A stretch of 64,000 nucleotides of DNA. It comes from Zingiber officinale (taxonomy: Eukaryota; Streptophyta; Magnoliopsida; Zingiberales; Zingiberaceae). Positions 1-13,774 of this stretch are shown here, one piece after another. Position 1 is the first letter of the stretch, and every line of letters starts with the position of its first letter. The stretch is taken from positions 8,327,600 to 8,391,599 of the forward strand of contig NC_056001.1 in the NCBI RefSeq assembly GCF_018446385.1. Reading direction: 5' to 3'. A program made the position numbers and the translations under genes. Below the pieces are notes generated by a model. It had not been told where the DNA came from. It saw only the letters and a program-made list of their open reading frames with translations, and did no database searches.

Positions 1-675
1 GCAAACACCAGAAGTGCAAATGTTATACGGTCACATTGGCACAATACAATCCAAAAGAAGGTATATTGATTCAACGCAAATTACAATAGTATTTATAGTT
101 CATATCGAAGTGGTTACAATGATGAAGATATATTGAGGTTTGCGTACGAAAAATATCTATCCGAAAACAATGGTGTTGCTTTCAATCTCGAACATGTGTG
201 GAGAATTGTCAAAGATCGTCCAATGTTTACTCCACAGTCCGCTGATCACTTTGTGGCCACAAAGAAGACGAGGACCTCAGAGTCGGGAGCAAGCGACACC
301 TCCTCCAACCAAGATGTGAGTATAGACCTGGATTATGAAGATACTCGTCCAATGGGGCAAAAGGCAGCAAAAAGAAAGGGAAAAGACAAAGTAAAATCGA
401 CCATGGAGGATCTGACAGTAAACTACAACAATATTATCACAAAGTTCACTGAGTACACAAGCGTGAATAAGTCCGAAGTCGATTTGAAACAAAAACAACT
501 CGAAGTAGAGGAGATTAAGGCAAAAGCTGCATTGTCCAAATCTAAAGCTAAGAATCGTCGCTTGAAGTTGAAGGAGTACGAAATATTGAACAAAGACACC
601 TCGTAGATGACAAAGGAGCAGCTTATCATACATGAATGCCTATGCAAGGATATTAGGTCAAGATGGAATATCTGA
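1..675 (+). pseudogene. Harbinger ORF1 (Myb/SANT-like, NAM-associated C-terminal part), broken
   Basis: One reading frame runs from the window edge to a TGA at 673-675 and encodes the C-terminal part of the Myb/SANT-like protein that accompanies Harbinger transposases. Recognisable pieces are a DEDILRFAYEKY helix, the HVWRIVKDRPMF segment, a Ser/Asp-rich linker, a basic KRKGKDK stretch and a long charged coiled-coil tail. In known family members this protein binds element DNA and helps bring the transposase to the nucleus. The frame is interrupted by TGA at 67-69 and TAG at 604-606, with clear coding similarity on both sides of each, so this is a pseudogene. The SANT domain proper lies upstream of the window. 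Confidence 0.7.
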
Positions 676-811
676 ATTGTTTACTTAACGTTCATTTTCT
701 AGTATTATTATATTTTCGAGTGATTGTAATTTTTAATTATTGTATTTGTCATTTCGATTAATGTGATTTTTAATTATTATAATATTGTAAAATAGTCGTT
801 ATAAATAAGTC

Positions 812-968
812 GTTGGAAACTAGCTGTTACAACTAGCAGTTGCAAACTAGCTGTTACATCTAGCCATTGCAAACTAGGCGTTACAACTAGCCGTTGAAAA
901 CTTACCGTTGCAAATTAGCCGTTGCAACGCGACGTTGCATACTAGTCATTGCAAACTAGCCGTTGCAT
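812..968 (+). repeat. 13-14 bp tandem repeat (GTTGCAAACTAGCC type)
   Basis: About 12 imperfect head-to-tail units alternate GTTGCAAACTAGCC and GTTACAACTAGC forms. They lie in the spacer between Harbinger ORF1 and ORF2, probably in an untranslated leader or promoter of the transposase gene. Short arrays like this could hold binding sites for the Myb-like ORF1 protein, but that is only a guess. Confidence 0.75.
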
Positions 969-1043
969 GAGAAAAACAATATATATATACCATCATACCA
1001 TTTCTCAAACACATATACTAAAACATGTTTCCTCTAAAATTTT

Positions 1044-2351
1044 TTGTCTCATTCTACAGGCAGCTCTAGCTCAAGTTCCAGCTCGACAAACGAAGATGAA
1101 GTCCATGTTGAAATCGATGAGCAAGCTTATGATCCGGGTGAAGAACTGATGTTATTGGTTCTTCAACAACACCAACAACTTATGGAAGTATATCAGAGGA
1201 GGGGCATGCGCAGAAGAAGGTTCGTCCAAAGAAATCGTGAAGCTGGGCATGAGAGACTCTTCAATGATTATTTCTCTATAATCCCGGTGTATCACGATGA
1301 AATATTTCGAAGACGATTTCGAATGCGAAGAGAGTTATTCCTCCGCATAGTGAATGCATTAGAGAATCATTCAACATTTTTTCAACAAAGGGACGATGCT
1401 GTACGAAGAAAAGGGTTATCACCACTACAAAAATACACCGCTGCGATTCGCCAACTGGCTTATGGAGTCCCCACCGATCATCTTGACGAGTACCTACGTA
1501 TGGGTGAATCAACTGCCATCAGGTGCTTTTTCAAGTTCTGCGAATACGTTGTTGAAATATTTGGTGATAAGTACTTGAGAAGGCCAAATGCTGATGATGC
1601 TCAACGTCTTCTGCAAATGCATGATGAGAGACATGGCTTTCCTGGCATGTTAGGTAGCATTGATTGTATGCACTGGAAATGGAAAAATTGTCCAGTTGCT
1701 TGGAAAGGTCAATTTACAAGGGGACATGGGTCACCAACAATCATACTTGAAGCAGTCGCGTCTCATGACTTATGGATATGACATGTATTTTTTGGGATCG
1801 CCGGTTCACGTAACAATATTAACGTGTTATATGAATCTCCCATATTCAACGACGTCTTGCAAGGAAATATACCGGAGATTAATTTCACGGTGAACGTCAC
1901 TGTATATACGAAGGGCTATTATCTAACAGATGGAATATATTCCGAGTGGGCTACTTTTGTTAAGGCTTTTCCTTGCCCGGAGGATCCCAAGAGGAAATTG
2001 TTTAAGGAAAGACAGGAGTCTGCAAGAAAAGATGTTGAACGGGCATTTAGGGTGCTCCAATCTCGATGGGCGATTGTCAGAGGTCCAACTCGGTATTGGT
2101 ATAAGAAAAAGTTAAAACAAACCATGTTAGCATGCATTATTTTGTATAATATGATTGTTGAGGATGAGGGAGGTCATGTGATAAATTGGTACAACGAAGA
2201 AGGTGACAACCCGCACAACCTATCCATGGCTCAAACCGAGGATTTCGGGATTATCTTGAACAAATTCGAGTTACGTGACACTCAAGTTCATCACCAACTT
2301 CGCGCCGACTTAGTTGAGCATATCACGGGGCAATACAACAACAATCCGTGA
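1044..2351 (+). pseudogene. HARBI1-like DDE transposase (Harbinger ORF2) with one in-frame stop
   Basis: A single frame of about 435 codons encodes a plant nuclease HARBI1-like protein (DDE_Tnp_4 family) that would cut and join element ends. The DDE triad can be placed: the first Asp in GSIDCMHW, the second in YYLTDGIY, and the Glu in RKDVERAF. A Ser-rich start, a basic RRGMRRRRF patch and the YLRMGEST helix-turn-helix-like region precede the core. The frame is broken once, by TGA at 1779-1781 directly after ASHDLWI. The same frame then continues with HVFFGI and runs open to the TGA at 2349-2351, so one nonsense change, not a frameshift, separates this copy from an open ORF. The frame opens without an ATG at 1044. 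An acceptor-like CTACAG just inside it suggests an upstream exon, so the true start is unknown. Confidence 0.85.
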
Positions 2352-2372
2352 ATTAATATTTAAAATAAATTT

Positions 2373-2545
2373 TATTTTCCCAACTTTGTAATTTTAGGTG
2401 TAATTTCATTTTCCCAACTTTATAATTTTAGGTGTTAAGTTGTAATTTCATTTTCCCAACTTTATAATTTTAGGTGTTCAGTTGTAATTTTGTTTTCTCA
2501 ACTTTATAATTTCATTTTCCTAACATTGTAATTTCGCTTTCTCAC
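2373..2545 (+). repeat. AT-rich tandem repeat 3' of the Harbinger transposase
   Basis: Four to five imperfect copies of a ~45 bp unit built around TTTCCCAACTTTATAATTTT and AGGTGT follow the transposase stop. They probably belong to the element's 3' untranslated region. From 2546 to about 2900 the DNA is simple AT-rich sequence with no gene visible. Confidence 0.7.
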
Positions 2546-3052
2546 AAACATCTATTTTATTTAATAAATATATTTTAAAAATTAATATTATTTTTGAAAA
2601 ATAATAATAATAATTTAAAATATTTTATTATAATTAATAATAAAATAAGATTATTAAATGTTTATTTTTTGAACAAACGTAAGATTATTATTTAAAATAA
2701 TAATAATAATTTAAATATTTTAAAACATATATAAAGCATATTTATTTAATATGTTATAATGTTAAAATGAGTGAGTGGATGATGCGCTCCATGAATAATG
2801 AGTATTAACGTTAAAAAGATTATGGGTGAAAGAAGGATATTGTTATAATGAGTATGTGATAGTGGACTCCATACTTTTGATGAGATGATAAATATTATAA
2901 TAATAACGTTGCAGAATGCAGATGCTATTAGGGAGAAGAAAATGATTTAGTGGTTTTTATTTGTTACGATAAAAGAGATGGACGTTTTTTTTTTAAAACA
3001 AAAAAAGTGGCGCTCTGGAGTCTGAAACCTCCTCAAAAAAAGTGGTGCTTAA

Positions 3053-6633
<3,581 letters not shown>

Positions 6634-8200
6634 CTGATGTTGAGAGTTAGGTGTTTTATGTTTCTCATACTCATCTTCTAAGGTTAACACATTTTGCCTT
6701 CTACCTTTTATCTTATAAATTTGGGGATATGGTCTTAATTTGATGCATATCAAGAGTTGAGAAATTCAGTAGTCATGACAGCTTCAAAACTCCAGATTAG
6801 CCAGCAGATCTCCTTCATGAAAGTTGAACCTTCTGAACAGAATTATTTGGAAAACCTTTGGTACTCGTCCGCCACTTGATCTTGATATGTACCCGTTGAA
6901 TCATGATTTATATCTATAAACTTCTTGTGGGTAGACATTCTTTACTGCCAACTTTTAAATGTCTGATAAATTTTTAAATGCCACTGGTCAGAGCAATCCA
7001 GCAAGTTTGCACAAGCGAGAAACAGAAACCTTGATTAAGCAAGCAGGTGCTGCCAATACCTGGCATCAACATAACATCACGTCATGAACAATTTCTCGTA
7101 TTTTGGAACGTAAAGATCTGGTCGGGTTCAACCATTGTCAAAGGGTCTCGATCTTGCTCTTGGCAACATTCAGGTTTAGCTGAGATGGTGGAGGGAACAT
7201 GCCTCTGCTAGTTGAATGCGTTCTTCTGGATTTCCAGAGCTTTTTCCTGTACTCAGTAGATTCTATCACCCCATTTATCTTCTTCCATGCAGTGTTGTAC
7301 GGCCTCATCATCTTTGACCTGTTAATAGAATCACTGATGCTGCAATTTAATGCTATTTATCAAGATTTTGTCATTATTGGAGCACGCATCAGATGTTCTC
7401 AAATTTCTCTTCAGATTTCCGTTTATTGTGGTGAGTTAGCTGACTGATACTGGTATACCGTTTGTTTTTTTCAACTTCTATCATTATTCTTATACATGTT
7501 AAGCAGGTTAACTACTAATCTAGCATAAGGATTTTCACACCAGTAAAAATGCAAGTTTACAACTAATGCAATGATTTTTTTTTTAAAAAAAATCTAGCTA
7601 TATCAAATAATATGGTGGCTTGAACAAAGTCATTTCATCTTTAAATTATCTAAGTAGGCCAATGAGTTAGAACTATCAGATTGCTTCCATTGGGTTCATG
7701 GACTATTACTACAATGAATCGTGAAATGTAAAATTTAACAACCTTCTCAACCTAATGATCTTAATATATTATCGCATGCACTCATTTCTAACTGTCACTG
7801 CCTAACCATGTTTCTGAAATGTTCACTCTTTTTTTTTTCTTACACGTCAACTCTGTACAGGAATTACTTAATCAACATGTTTTCGTTAGATTGCGTTCAA
7901 TTCACTTGCATGTTCTTATTTGTTTGCCTAGGTTCACCTGCTCCAACTAGCAGTAGTTGCATAAGTTCTTATCAATTAACTATGCCTGGCATATGATTAC
8001 TTACCCTCTCGAAATTATCATTTCAACTAGACGCATCCCTTTGAGTAATCTAGTTACTCTTTCAACTAGACGCACTACTTTAGATAATATAGACACTCCT
8101 TCGATAGATACATTCTAAATCTAGAGACCTAGGGAACATTCAATATACCTTATAACTGAGAAGAAGAGCGAAATCGTAAGAGGTTTCTTTTATATGAATT
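6634..8200. other. Intergenic DNA downstream of WDR5, no gene recognised
   Basis: This holds the WDR5 3' untranslated region and AT-rich spacer. Open frames here are short, lack recognisable domains and have no supporting context. Poly-T and poly-A runs occur near 7570 and 7828. I see no transposon boundary. Confidence 0.6.
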
Positions 8201-8221
8201 GAGAGGTGGCGTAAACAAGGA

Positions 8222-8580
8222 TTGCACCCCTCAGTCTCAAATTCAAAATTTTTTAGAAGGAATCAATCCACCTCTACATATAATTCCATTGCCCCAAGGG
8301 GACGTAATCAAAGGATGCTGGGTTTTTGGGCTGACCGTCACGTACGCTTCCTGATTTATCCTGGTGACCGATGGAAAACTTCTGTAAAACTGAGTCGGTC
8401 AACCCCAGAGATAGTCAATGAGGTTAACTGGGATTATCATTTTTTTTTTATTGCCCCAAGGGCTTTTGGGCCGCTCGTTATGAGCTCTTTCCGATTTATC
8501 TTGGCGACATGTGGAAAACTTCTGTGGGGTCAGGCCGATTACCCTAGGTTTGACATTACTTGGCCTGGTTAATTATTTTT
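8222..8580 (+). repeat. Dispersed repeat module, two tandem copies
   Basis: Two adjacent diverged copies (about 8285-8425 and 8450-8580) share the order ATTGCCCCAAGG, TTTTGGGC, CGATTTATC and GTGGAAAACTTCTG. Related stretches lie near 20470-20530, 21535-21600, 23200-23290, 23480-23560, 40915-41020 and 41180-41240. It is an old dispersed family, possibly SINE-derived. No coding potential is apparent. Confidence 0.6.
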
Positions 8581-8589
8581 TCTATTGCC

Positions 8590-8760
8590 CCTAAGGTATA
8601 GTCGAGTTGGTTATCACATGATAGGTTTACAAAATTGAGTAAGGGTTGAATCTCGACAAAGACCGAGGAATTATCCTTCTATGTGATGACTAACTTCGAT
8701 TTCCTAATTTACTCCCTCTCACTGGGGTAGGATAGTCGTGGACGAGGAGGGTGCGCCAGG
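8590..8760 (+). mobile_element. tRNA-derived SINE-like sequence
   Basis: An A-box-like TAGTCGAGTTGG (about 8599-8610) and a B-box-like GGGTTGAATCTC (8643-8654) are spaced as in an internal RNA polymerase III promoter. No acceptor stem or full cloverleaf can be folded by eye, so a SINE head is favoured over a tRNA gene. The 3' end is not defined. Confidence 0.4.
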
Positions 8761-9152
8761 GTGACGGATTTCACCTTTTACAAAATCTATTATATTAAAA
8801 TGGCTAGCTTCAGTTTCCTAATTACTCTCTTTTAATGGTATGAGGTAGTTGTGGAGGGTCACCAAGTCATGGGTCACCAAGATGGCTGATTTCACCTTTT
8901 ATAGAATCTATTAGGTTAAAATAGAGGCCCAGACAAAAAGCTATATATATACACATTAACTTCTGGCCTAAAATTTTAAATATGCATTTAAGAATTTATT
9001 TCTTAGAGATAAAAATAATACAATAAATGGTTAGTTTCAGTCCTCGTGCATTTATTTTTAATTTGATCATGCCAGATTTTGTATAATTATTTTCATCGAT
9101 AAAAAAAAAGAGAGTATATAGTGACTCACATTGGGTAGATTATAATTAAAGT

Positions 9153-10735
9153 TATTGGTGCAATATTTCCTAGGTCAAAGTTGACTTGGTTGACTGAGCT
9201 TGAATTGGTTTAAGCTCGAGTCTTGATGTTTGACAATACATGGAGATTGCAGGTGCAATTGTTCATGTGGGAGATGTTGAAGGAGAGTCAAGTAGGTCAA
9301 GGTTAACTGGATACTTGATTGGAAATCCTGGTGAGTGAAGTCAGGTGAAAGTCCTAACTGGGAGGTTAGGCAGAGTGGAGAATCCTGGTGAGTGAAGCCA
9401 GGTGAAAGTCCTGGTGAGTGAAGCCAGACAGTTGTGGAAAGTCCTGGTGAGTGAAGCCAGACAGTTGTGGAAAGTCCTAGTGAGTGAAGCTAGGCAGAAG
9501 GAAAATCCTCGTGAGTGAAGCCAGGCAGATGAGAAGTCCTAGTGAGAGGAGTTAGGCAGAAGGGAAGTTTTGGTGAGTGAAACCAGGCAGATGAGAAGTT
9601 CTAGTGAGTGAAGGTAGGTAGAATGAAAGTCCTGGTGAGTGAAGCCAGACAGATGTGAAGTCCTAGTGAGTGAAGCTAGGCAGAAGGGAAGCCCTGGTGA
9701 GTGAAGCCAGACAAAGGAAATCCAGATGAGTCAAGGTTGACCAAACATCTGGTGAATGTCCAAGTAGGTCAAAGGGATTGACCGGACACTTGGCACAAGG
9801 AGAAAAGTCCAAGTGGGTCAAAGGGATTGACCAGACACTTGGTGAGGGAGTCCTGGCAGGTCAAGGGTGACCAGATGCTAGCCATGATGTACCAACAGGT
9901 CATGGTTGACCGGATGTTGGTTTAGGGGACTTTGGACTTATTTTTGGGTAAAAACCTGGAGCTAGATCGATCAGTCGATCGATTGACTCATGCCCAATTG
10001 ATCGGCTGATCGATTGGGCGAGCCCCCGCGACAAGCCTCATCCCAATCGATCAGTGGATCGATTGGGAGAAGCTCGCGATCACAAAGAATGTCTCTGGAT
10101 CGATCGGTCGATCGATTCAGAGCCTCCAATCAATCGGGAGATCGATCCAAGCAATTCCCGAGAGCACAGAGGCGCGCTGGATCGATCGGCCGATCGATCC
10201 AAAGCCTCCCCAATCGATTGGGAGTAATCCAATCGATTAGGATTCGACCGTTGGCGCAGATATTAGCCGTTGGCGAGCGTTTCTTTGGCACTTCTTCGAT
10301 TCCACTCTACGGGTGATCACGGCACAGCTCCACAACGATCTTTTCTTCCTCACCGCCAGTTCTTGGAGGCTCATCCAAGTCAAGAGGTGAGTTGCAATAA
10401 GAAGAAGAAGAAGCTAGGATGTTCATTGTAATCTTGTAAGATTCATTTGTATTTTGCTTCTTTCTTTCTCATTGTTATATTGTGAGGTTGTAGCGCTTCT
10501 CCGCCTTCGGTAGTTACCGAAAAGGAGCGTTTACATAGTGGAGGGTGCGTGAGTGTGTAGATCCTTGGACTAGTCACCTCTTCTTGAGGTAGATACCAAG
10601 TAAATCCCTAGAGTTAGTGTTGTTATGTTGTTTCTTGTATTTTTCGCTGCTATCATCTTGAATAAACAAGCAACGACGAGCACGAGATCGCGCCGAGCTA
10701 TTCACCCCCCTCTAGGTACATTTTCGGTCCCAACA
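9153..10735 (+). repeat. 5' LTR of the gag-only element
   Basis: It begins TATTGGTGCAAT (TGTTGGTGCAAT in the 3' LTR) and ends GGTCCCAACA. From about 9325 to 9720 it is a ~30-bp tandem array of CCTGGTGAGTGAAGCCAGG and CCTAGTGAGTGAAGCTAGG units. Compound inverted repeats follow (9722-9920), then ATCGATC palindromes (9961-10230), and a U5 with CTATTCACCCCCC near 10698-10715. At 1583 bp it is shorter than its partner because it holds fewer array units. Confidence 0.93.
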
Positions 10736-10736
10736 A

Positions 10737-10752
10737 GTGGTATCAGAGCATG
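10737..10752 (+). promoter_or_regulatory. Primer-binding site (initiator tRNA-Met type)
   Basis: GTGGTATCAGAGCATG starts one base after the 5' LTR. TGGTATCAGAGC is the complement of the plant initiator tRNA-Met 3' end, which primes minus-strand DNA synthesis. Confidence 0.9.
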
Positions 10753-10858
10753 GTTGCTCTTCACCGGAATCATCGCCGGAAGGGCCAAAAAGCTAGAGGG
10801 TGAAGAAGTTGCAGCAATTCTACAAGTCGAAGATTTCATTCAACAAGCTCAATTTCAA

Positions 10859-11863
10859 ATGGAATTTCAAGATGGACTTGAATTCGATACAAGGGTGCCT
10901 TCACCGTTCACAATGACAAGCTTCGATTCTTGGAAATCAAGAATCGAGAATTTTCTTATGATGGAGATAGAGCAATGGTTTGTTCTCATGGAAGGTTTCA
11001 AGGCTCCAAGAAATTCAAAGGGCAAAATCCTCAAAAAGAGTAAATGGAGCCAAGATCAAACTCAAAGGTGCGAGGTGAATGACAAGGTAACCAAATTATT
11101 GGTTAATTTATTGCCAAGCACCATTCTTTGCAAAATTGGAGAATTTGAAGATGCAAAGGAATTGTGGAGCAAGTTGGCCAAACTTCATGAAGAACCCTCC
11201 ATTGTACCGAATCAAGATAAATCCAAAGAGGGCAACTCATTGGAGCGAGACCAAGAGCAAGAGGACTCCGAAGTTGAGAGATGCTCAACTTCCGAAGAAG
11301 AAGAAGAAGTCCAAAAAGTCTCATCTTCAAATGAATACAATGAAAAAGGCAAAGAGGGAGCATACTCTTTGTTCCATATACAAGATGAAGATGAAGAAGC
11401 CTCCTCTAGGATTGAGGGGAAGCGACTTTCGGTGACATCGGATCAAGAAGAAGGAGAAGCCTCCACATCCGGGTTAAGAGAAGAAGACGATGAAGAAGCT
11501 TCCACCTCCACAAGTCAGGTCAAATATGTTGGAGGAGTATCAATGTCGAATCAAGAGGAAGCCTCTACCTCCGGATCCAAAGGAGAAAGTGCCATCCCTA
11601 CACATGAAGGTATAACTAGTTCAATTAAAAATAAAAATCACATTATATGTTTTGAGTGTAGGGAACATGGGCACTACAAGAGCAAGTGCCCTATATTGGC
11701 CAAGAAGAAGGGCCAAGTAGCACCTAAGGGCAAGGAGAAACCCAAGGAGACCATCCCTATTATAAAGAAGAGCAAGGAGCACATTGTGTGCTTCTCTTGC
11801 AATCAAAAGAGACACTATCGTAGTCAATGTCCCAAGAGGAAGAAAGCGGTCAAGGTTCAATGA
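10859..11863 (+). CDS. Intact Gag with two CCHC zinc knuckles
   Basis: An open frame of 334 codons from the chosen ATG. The frame is open further upstream but runs back into the LTR, and this ATG precedes the first Gag-like residues. The N-terminal part (SFDSWKSRIENFL, then a KLLVNLLPSTI...ELWSKLAKLHE segment) matches the copia Gag capsid family (UBN2-like). Residues about 120-255 are a very acidic, Ser-rich linker with repeated EASTS motifs. Two CX2CX4HX4C knuckles follow at about 264-277 (CFECREHGHYKSKC) and 311-324 (CFSCNQKRHYRSQC). Gag would assemble virus-like particles in the cytoplasm and package element RNA. No stop or frameshift is present, unlike the gag copies near 54.5 kb and 62.7 kb, so this copy is younger or better preserved. 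Confidence 0.85.
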   Translation: MEFQDGLEFDTRVPSPFTMTSFDSWKSRIENFLMMEIEQWFVLMEGFKAPRNSKGKILKKSKWSQDQTQRCEVNDKVTKLLVNLLPSTILCKIGEFEDAKELWSKLAKLHEEPSIVPNQDKSKEGNSLERDQEQEDSEVERCSTSEEEEEVQKVSSSNEYNEKGKEGAYSLFHIQDEDEEASSRIEGKRLSVTSDQEEGEASTSGLREEDDEEASTSTSQVKYVGGVSMSNQEEASTSGSKGESAIPTHEGITSSIKNKNHIICFECREHGHYKSKCPILAKKKGQVAPKGKEKPKETIPIIKKSKEHIVCFSCNQKRHYRSQCPKRKKAVKVQ

Positions 11864-13769
11864 GGAAGCACAACTCAAGGGGGAGCCTCTAAGGTAAAAC
11901 GCAAGGTATCATTTATTGAGCCTATCCCTTTAAACAATGGTAAAAAGCATGGTAATTCAAATTTTTATCATTTTAATGCTATTTACCATAAAAATAGGAA
12001 GTATGATGCCATTCAAGAAAAACATGTGGTTCTACATGCTAAAACTACCATACCTAGGGTTAGGAAGGTAGATGAAAATCTAGGCAAGGAAACTAAGAAT
12101 TTTAGTTATAGGTCTAGAAATAAAAATGCTCATGGATTCATTGAAAAATAAAAAACTAAGGATTTAATGATGAAAAATCAAGTCTTGAGGTCAAGACTTG
12201 ATAAATTAGAAAAGATCCTAAAAATGATGGAAAGTATCCTAAAGGGCAAAATGAGCAAAACTTAGATTTAGGACATCAAAGTTCATCCAAGGGTAATAGA
12301 GGTTTGGGATACAAATCTAAAACAAAAAAGGATGTGCCGTCTTACCATAGAGTTCCATATAGCTATGGAACTAATCCTAGGCTAGTAGTCAAGTCAAAAA
12401 TACAAGGAAAATTATCCTTAGAAGTATTTTTGCAACAACAAACATGACTAAGACTTCTAAGAAGTCTAAGAAAGTCACTAGGAAGGTCACAAGGGAAGCA
12501 ATCCCTAGAGTTGACCTAGAAAAAGTGACCAAGGCTTCTAAGAAGCCTACCAAGGTCATTAGGAAGGTATCTAGGGAGGCTATCCCTAGTGAGTACCTAG
12601 AGCATCCAAGGAGCACCAATAGGTTTTGGGTTCCTAGGAGCATTTTCTCTATCCCATAGATGAGTTAGAGAGTGTCAACTTCGATTAGAAGGGTAGTTAA
12701 CCCAACTTTGATGAAGTTGACACTCGGAGGGTATTAACCTTTGAAAATGAAAAGAATAAACGGTTACTCTTGAAGAGACTAAAATGTGTCATATTTTGAG
12801 AAATTGGATGTAATCTTAAGTGACACAAATTGGGAAAATCATAAGAACTACCAAGTTGAGATTTTGGTATGTTCTTAGGGAATTAAAGGCAATCTAGGCC
12901 TTAACTCAAACTGTTACTCTTTTGGAAGAGTAAATTGTGTCAAAATTTGAGGAATATGCTTAATTTAAATTGACACAAAATTTATAAAAGAAAAAGAAAT
13001 GTCAAATTAGGTTTTGGCATTTTCTTGGGAAATATTGGGCAATCAAGGTTTAAACTTTAAGTTAGCTAAGGTTTAAGGATACTTAGATAGTTAATCTAGG
13101 TATTCTATTTATGCTAATTTGTTATGCTTTGTTTGTCCATCATATGTCATGACATCATATTTATTTTTGTATTCATGTTTTATTATGAAAAATATAAAAA
13201 TACCATCTTATGTCATACATACATCATGTAGTTATAGGAAATTTTCTTTTGAGAATTATTCATCTTTGATGTATGTTATAACGCATCATGCATTATTTTA
13301 ATTCTTTGCAAATTAAGAACAAATAACATTCATTAGCAAGTAATATTCTTGGTGGATGTTCCTAACCTCAAAATACCTAGATAGATATGCATGATCCCTA
13401 TATTAGAGCAAAACTAAAGTTTACATCTCACTAAAGAACTATAAGGTGACTTGTATGTGTTTTTGTACACATTAGATGCAAGTGAGATGTTAGGATGATG
13501 AACAAAACTCAAGATGTTGATTCATTGCATTTTTATGAGTTTTAGATTCATCAAAACACATAGTTATGTGTTTTCCAATCATTGGGAAAGCTAATGTACA
13601 AGTCATGTGCATTGAGCTCAAAGAATATGGTTGGATATTGGTTTTGAAAATGATTTTAAATATGCTTTGGAAAACCTTGATGAAGACTATCTTTTGATAG
13701 TAATCATCATTGAATAGTTGAGTACAAACTTGGAAGAAAACACTAAACTTTTTACAAGTTTCCAAGTTT
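11864..13769 (+). other. Non-coding internal DNA replacing pol, with a Gag-tail relic
   Basis: Directly after gag the sequence still resembles the C-terminal Gag extension of larger copia elements. The frame at 12444-12659, with Lys-rich TKxSKK repeats ending in EHPRSTNRFWVPRS, is such a relic. Further right are AT-rich stretches with loose repeats (TGTTACTCTT...GAGTAAATTGTGTCA near 12730-12990) and no RT, integrase or RNase H motif. Confidence 0.7.
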
Positions 13770-13774
13770 GTGTC

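Larger units (their letters stand above)
1..2930 (+). mobile_element. PIF/Harbinger DNA transposon, 5' end cut by window edge
   Basis: Two adjacent genes in the same direction, a Myb/NAM-associated ORF1 (to 675) and a HARBI1-like DDE transposase (1044-2351), are the standard two-gene layout of plant PIF/Harbinger elements. The likely 3' end is near 2905-2930, where the sequence reads AACGTTGCAGAATGCAGATG followed by CTATTA. Its complement resembles the GAGCATCTGCA-type ends of this superfamily, and a TTA at 2928-2930 would fit the usual 3-bp target duplication. The 5' terminal repeat lies outside the window, so the boundary cannot be confirmed by pairing. Both genes carry stops, so this copy is not autonomous. 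Confidence 0.7.

Noticed and set aside
1776-1860. Frameshift in the Harbinger transposase near 1780
   Set aside because: The downstream frame is the same as the upstream one; a single TGA explains the break.
7199-7447. 82-codon hydrophobic frame downstream of WDR5
   Set aside because: No recognisable domain, no splice or neighbour support; AT-rich spacer gives such frames by chance.
8590-8665. tRNA gene
   Set aside because: A- and B-box-like motifs are present but no acceptor stem pairing or anticodon arm was found; a SINE head fits better.
9325-9720. CRISPR-like array
   Set aside because: Units are adjacent and degenerate, without unique spacers, and lie in a plant LTR that also occurs at 16.5-17.1 kb.
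10014-10316. Arg/Ser-rich 100-codon frame and similar frames near 17300-17790
   Set aside because: Translation of ATCGATC palindromes in the LTR; appears in several frames and both strands.
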